Assembly: GCA_034432935.1 (NCBI GenBank)
Contig: DAOUBD010000001.1
Span: 1-24,583, forward strand
Length of the DNA: 24,583 bases
Source: DAOUAG01 sp034432935
Lineage (GTDB): Bacteria; Chloroflexota; Dehalococcoidia; SM23-28-2; RBG-16-64-32
Direction: 5' to 3'
Position 1 is the stretch's first letter; each line of letters begins with the position of its first letter. This document shows, in pieces, positions 22,401-24,583 of the stretch. The notes below the pieces were generated by a model. It saw only the letters and a program-made list of their open reading frames with translations, did no database searches and was not told where the DNA came from. The translations under genes and the position numbers were made by a program.

Positions 22401-24224
22401 CGGCCCCGCAGCCCTGACCAGCGTATCCAGAAGCTCATCGCAGCGGCGGCCCACATCGCTGGCATCGCCATCGAGCGCCGCAGGGACGAAGAGCTGATCA
22501 AGGCCTCCGAGGAGCGCTACCGCACGGTAGTCAACGCCGCGCGGGACGTCATATACACCCTGGCGCCAGATGGCACCCTCACCTCCCTGAATCCGGCCTT
22601 CGAGGAGATCACGGGCTGGGAGTGCGTCCAGTGGGTGGGCAAACCCTTCATGCCGCTGATACACCCGGAGGACCTAAGCAGGGCCCTGGGGGAGATGAAG
22701 AACCTGCTGGGCGGCCAGCCGGGTCGCTTCGAGCTGCGCGTCCTCACCAAGTCAGGCGACTACGTGGTGGGGGAGTTCACCGCTACGCCCCTGGTGCGCG
22801 GCGGCAGGATAGAAGGAGTCCTCGGCATCGCCCGCGACATCACCGAGCGCAGGAAGGCGGAGGAGACCATCCGCCGGCTGGCCTACCACGACGCGCTAAC
22901 GGGGCTGCCCAACCGGGCGCTGTTCGAGGATAGGCTGAGCGTGGCGCTGGCGCAGGCCCACCGCAACAAGCAGATGCTGGCTGTGATGTTTCTGGACCTG
23001 GACCGGTTCAAGCTGGTGAACGATACGCTGGGCCATGGCCACGGCGACCTGCTGCTGAAGAGCGTGGCCCGGGACCTTACGCAGCTGGTGCGGGAGGGCG
23101 ACACGGTGGCCCGCGTTGGGGGCGACGAGTTCACCATCCTTCTGGCCGACATAGGGAGCGCTGAGGCCGCCACGGCAGTGGCCGAGCGCATACTGGACCG
23201 GCTCAAGCGGCCCCGTGTGGTGGAAGGCCATGAGCTGCGGGTGACCACCAGCATCGGCATCAGCCTCTACCCCACGGACGGCTCCGACGCCGAGACCCTC
23301 TTGCGTAACGCCGACACCGCCATGTACCGGGCGAAAGAGCAGGGCCGGGACAACTACCAATGCTTCGCCCCTGCCATGAACGCCGGCGTCGTCCAGCGCC
23401 TGACCCTGGAGCGGGAGCTGCGAGAGGCGCTGGAACGGGAGGAGTACGTGGTCTACTATCAGCCCGTGGCGAACATGGCCAGCGGGGAGGTCACCGGCTG
23501 TGAGGCGCTTCTGCGCTGGCGCCACCCTCGCAGCGGGCTAGTCCTGCCCGGGGAGTTCATCGAGGTGGCGGAGGAGATCGGCCTCCTGCTACCCCTCGGT
23601 GAATGGGTCCTCCGCACCGCCTGTAAGCAGGCCAAGGCCTGGCAGGAGGCCGGCTTTGCCCCTGTACGCATGAGCGTCAACCTTTCGGCCCGCCAGATAC
23701 AAGACGGCTGCCTGGTAGAGACTGTGCGTCAGGCGCTGGAGGACGCGGGTTTGGACCCGGCGCTGCTGGAGTTGGAGATCACTGAAAGCGCCGTCATGAC
23801 CAACGTCGAGGCCACCGCGGCCATGCTCCAGGAGTTGAAGGCGATGGGCGTGGGCATCGCGGTGGATGACTTCGGCACCGGCTACTCCTCCCTTAGCTAC
23901 CTCAAGCAGTTCCCCATCGACACCGTCAAGATCGATGGTTCGTTCGTCAGAGACATCGCCACTGATCCCAACGACGCCGCCATCGTCACCACCATCATCG
24001 CCATGGCCAAGAGCCTGAAGGTGCGGGTCATCGCTGAGGGCGTGGAGACAGCGCAGCAGTTGGAGTTCCTGCGGGAGCGGGGCTGTGACGAGTATCAGGG
24101 GTTCATCTTGAGCAAAGCTGTCCCGGCAGAGACCTTCCGGCGGCTGCTCAGCCGGCCGGGCAGCCGGAACGGCCGGCGTCACGTCCGGGCCGCTGGGGTG
24201 GCCGGCTCCAGGACGCGGGCTTGA
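19488..24224 (+). CDS. Multi-sensor diguanylate cyclase/phosphodiesterase (PAS-GAF-GGDEF-EAL)
   Basis: The 1578-residue protein should make and/or break cyclic di-GMP in response to several inputs. Domain order by pattern: PAS1 (about 14-122), PAS2 (133-248), PAS3 (257-375), GAF1 (383-551), PAS4 (562-675), GAF2 (694-830), GAF3 (844-993), PAS5 (1007-1122), GGDEF (1132-1300) and EAL (1306-1560). The GGDEF motif is exact at 1211-1215, and an inhibitory I-site RxxD (REGD) is at 1202-1205. EAL residues are intact: EAL at 1339-1341, ITES, DDFGTGYSS (Asp1460-Asp1461), EGVET and QGF. Both activities are therefore possible. No signal peptide or membrane segment is seen, so it should be cytoplasmic. 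The ATG at 19488 follows AGAGGA. Confidence 0.93.
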   Translation: MPDQSDACPLGNSNQLLRSVVSGLPLVLWAVDWEGRFVLSEGAGLEALGLRPGEVVGRSVFDVYAGVPEICENVRRALAGEAFTATVRVGDRVFETQYLPGKSKNGAVHGVVGISQDVTERWRAEEALRESEEKFRTLVETSPDAIFSTGLDDRFISVNPATEQLLGYSRDELVGMEVSRIIAPEHMELADAMTQAKLQEGGRTVYELEVVRKDGRRVPLEVSSWLLYENGQPVAVQGIARDISERKRVEQALRESEERYREIFDNATDIIYTHDLAGRFTSINRAAERITGYTREEAIGKSVADVVAPEYLAMSIEMGRRKLREGGTTTYELEIITKEGRRVPLEVSTRIIYQDGQPVGVQGVARDISERKRAEDAVKRREEVLKGLSYAARHFLTKGIDDRAGMDAVLERLGLAAEVSRAYVFENREGPDGQLLACQRFEWAAPGVEPQIDNPDLAAFPYVEGGFGRWVDIMSEGGIICGHVRDFPPAEQEVLGAQGILSILCIPVFVDGRWWGFVGLDQCEAEREWSDASIEALKTAADLLGAAIQRQRRDQALRESEERYRELVENSNEVIYTLDKTGIITYVSPVVEQMGGYKPEEVVGRSFVPLVHPDDLPGLMESFQRTLAGHLEPSEYRLRTKWGEYRWVRSHSRPVLENGQVAGLRGMLIDITERKRAEDALRAVAQGAASGTGEGFFRSLVRHLASAAGVKYALVGELLPEDPERAQTLAVWADGDFGENFTYELAGTPCQRALQTSAVFYPKGVRELFPQDALGAEMGVEAYMGTGLYDSQGSPLGILALMHDQPLEDAPGNVSLMSIFAARAAAELERRRAEMLLAGQAQVLEKIAKGEPLEDILADVIRVVEKQADGMLGSVLLMDPSGRKLIPCAAPSLPEAYNEGLRDGVDVGPVAGSCGTAAFRKEQVVVTDIATDRLWENYRDLALAHGLRACWSTPIISSAGQVLGTFALYYRRPRSPDQRIQKLIAAAAHIAGIAIERRRDEELIKASEERYRTVVNAARDVIYTLAPDGTLTSLNPAFEEITGWECVQWVGKPFMPLIHPEDLSRALGEMKNLLGGQPGRFELRVLTKSGDYVVGEFTATPLVRGGRIEGVLGIARDITERRKAEETIRRLAYHDALTGLPNRALFEDRLSVALAQAHRNKQMLAVMFLDLDRFKLVNDTLGHGHGDLLLKSVARDLTQLVREGDTVARVGGDEFTILLADIGSAEAATAVAERILDRLKRPRVVEGHELRVTTSIGISLYPTDGSDAETLLRNADTAMYRAKEQGRDNYQCFAPAMNAGVVQRLTLERELREALEREEYVVYYQPVANMASGEVTGCEALLRWRHPRSGLVLPGEFIEVAEEIGLLLPLGEWVLRTACKQAKAWQEAGFAPVRMSVNLSARQIQDGCLVETVRQALEDAGLDPALLELEITESAVMTNVEATAAMLQELKAMGVGIAVDDFGTGYSSLSYLKQFPIDTVKIDGSFVRDIATDPNDAAIVTTIIAMAKSLKVRVIAEGVETAQQLEFLRERGCDEYQGFILSKAVPAETFRRLLSRPGSRNGRRHVRAAGVAGSRTRA

Positions 24225-24265
24225 GGTTGCCAGGCCGGCCCGCGCGCCGTAGGATAAGGGCCGGG

Positions 24266-24577
24266 ATGGACGAGGTCTTTTCTGAACTGCGGCGCGCCCT
24301 GGACCAGGGGGTTCCCGTAGTCCTGGCCACGGTGGCCGCTGCCCGCGGGTCGACGCCGCGCCGCCCGGGGGCCCGCATGCTGGTATGGCCCGACGGCCGC
24401 TTCTGCGGCACCATCGGCGGCGGCTGCGGCGAGGCAGAGGTTCTGTACGAGGCGATGGAGGCCCTCAAGGACCACCGTCCGCGCCTGGTGCAGGTGGATT
24501 TGACGAACCCGCTGGACGGCGACGACAAGATCTGCGGGGGCGTCATGGAAGTCTTCGTCGAGCCCATCGTCCCGTAG
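24266..24577 (+). CDS. Stand-alone XdhC/CoxI N-terminal-domain protein
   Basis: This 103-residue protein consists only of the XdhC/CoxI domain: an N-terminal helix (EVFSELRRALDQG), VVLATVAAARGSTPRRPGARMLV, the signature GTIGGGCGEAEV with the conserved Cys, and the C-terminal ICGGVMEVFVEP. No Rossmann domain follows; the TAG stop is at 24575. Such one-domain proteins often partner with a separate Rossmann-domain XdhC in molybdenum-enzyme maturation. The XdhC at 15977 has exactly the opposite set of intact parts. The ATG at 24266 comes 41 bases after the GGDEF/EAL stop. A TAGGAT lies 10 bases before it, and there is no clear Shine-Dalgarno. Confidence 0.85.
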   Translation: MDEVFSELRRALDQGVPVVLATVAAARGSTPRRPGARMLVWPDGRFCGTIGGGCGEAEVLYEAMEALKDHRPRLVQVDLTNPLDGDDKICGGVMEVFVEPIVP

Positions 24578-24583
24578 GTCCAG

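Overview
This is a GC-rich bacterial chromosome window made mostly of housekeeping genes. The gene content (dnaA, obgE, nadD, gyrB, coaX, coaBC), GTG/TTG starts and overall protein flavour suggest a Chloroflexota-like lineage. That assignment is an inference from general protein resemblance; no rRNA or other taxonomic marker is present. A monofunctional-looking KatG, a cytochrome P450 and XdhC-type proteins suggest an organism that meets oxygen.

Left block (1-2720, minus strand): a tight operon coaX-coaBC-SAM methyltransferase. It supplies the first and middle steps of coenzyme A synthesis and runs off the window edge. Its promoter is divergent from dnaA.

Origin block (2720-6422, plus strand): dnaA, a 257-bp non-coding gap, then obgE and nadD, which overlap. 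The gap holds seven CCACA-core DnaA-box-like 9-mers in one orientation. The coding strand also flips from extremely C-rich in dnaA to extremely G-rich in obgE. Together these mark the gap as a strong candidate replication origin, with dnaA pointing into it.

Middle (6442-12648): a minus-strand gyrB is followed by a small unknown gene. A plus-strand run then holds a cysteine-free HesB/IscA-like protein, an MFS transporter, SfsA, a TrmO-like tRNA methyltransferase and an endonuclease III-family glycosylase. The last four are closely spaced or overlapping.

Right (12645-19300): hemolysin III/TrhA (minus), cytochrome P450 (minus) with a near-consensus promoter, a divergent YchF/OLA1-like GTPase (plus), an XdhC-family protein (plus), and katG (minus). 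katG has a clear terminator, and its promoter overlaps a Fur/PerR-like palindrome.

End (19488-24577, plus): a 1578-residue PAS/GAF/GGDEF/EAL cyclic-di-GMP protein, followed by a stand-alone XdhC/CoxI N-terminal-domain protein that complements the degenerate N-terminus of the first XdhC.

I found no CRISPR array, insertion sequence, rRNA or tRNA. The most interesting signals are the candidate origin with its composition switch, non-canonical active-site residues in DnaA, CoaBC and GyrB, the divergent YchF-like GTPase, and the two complementary XdhC modules.
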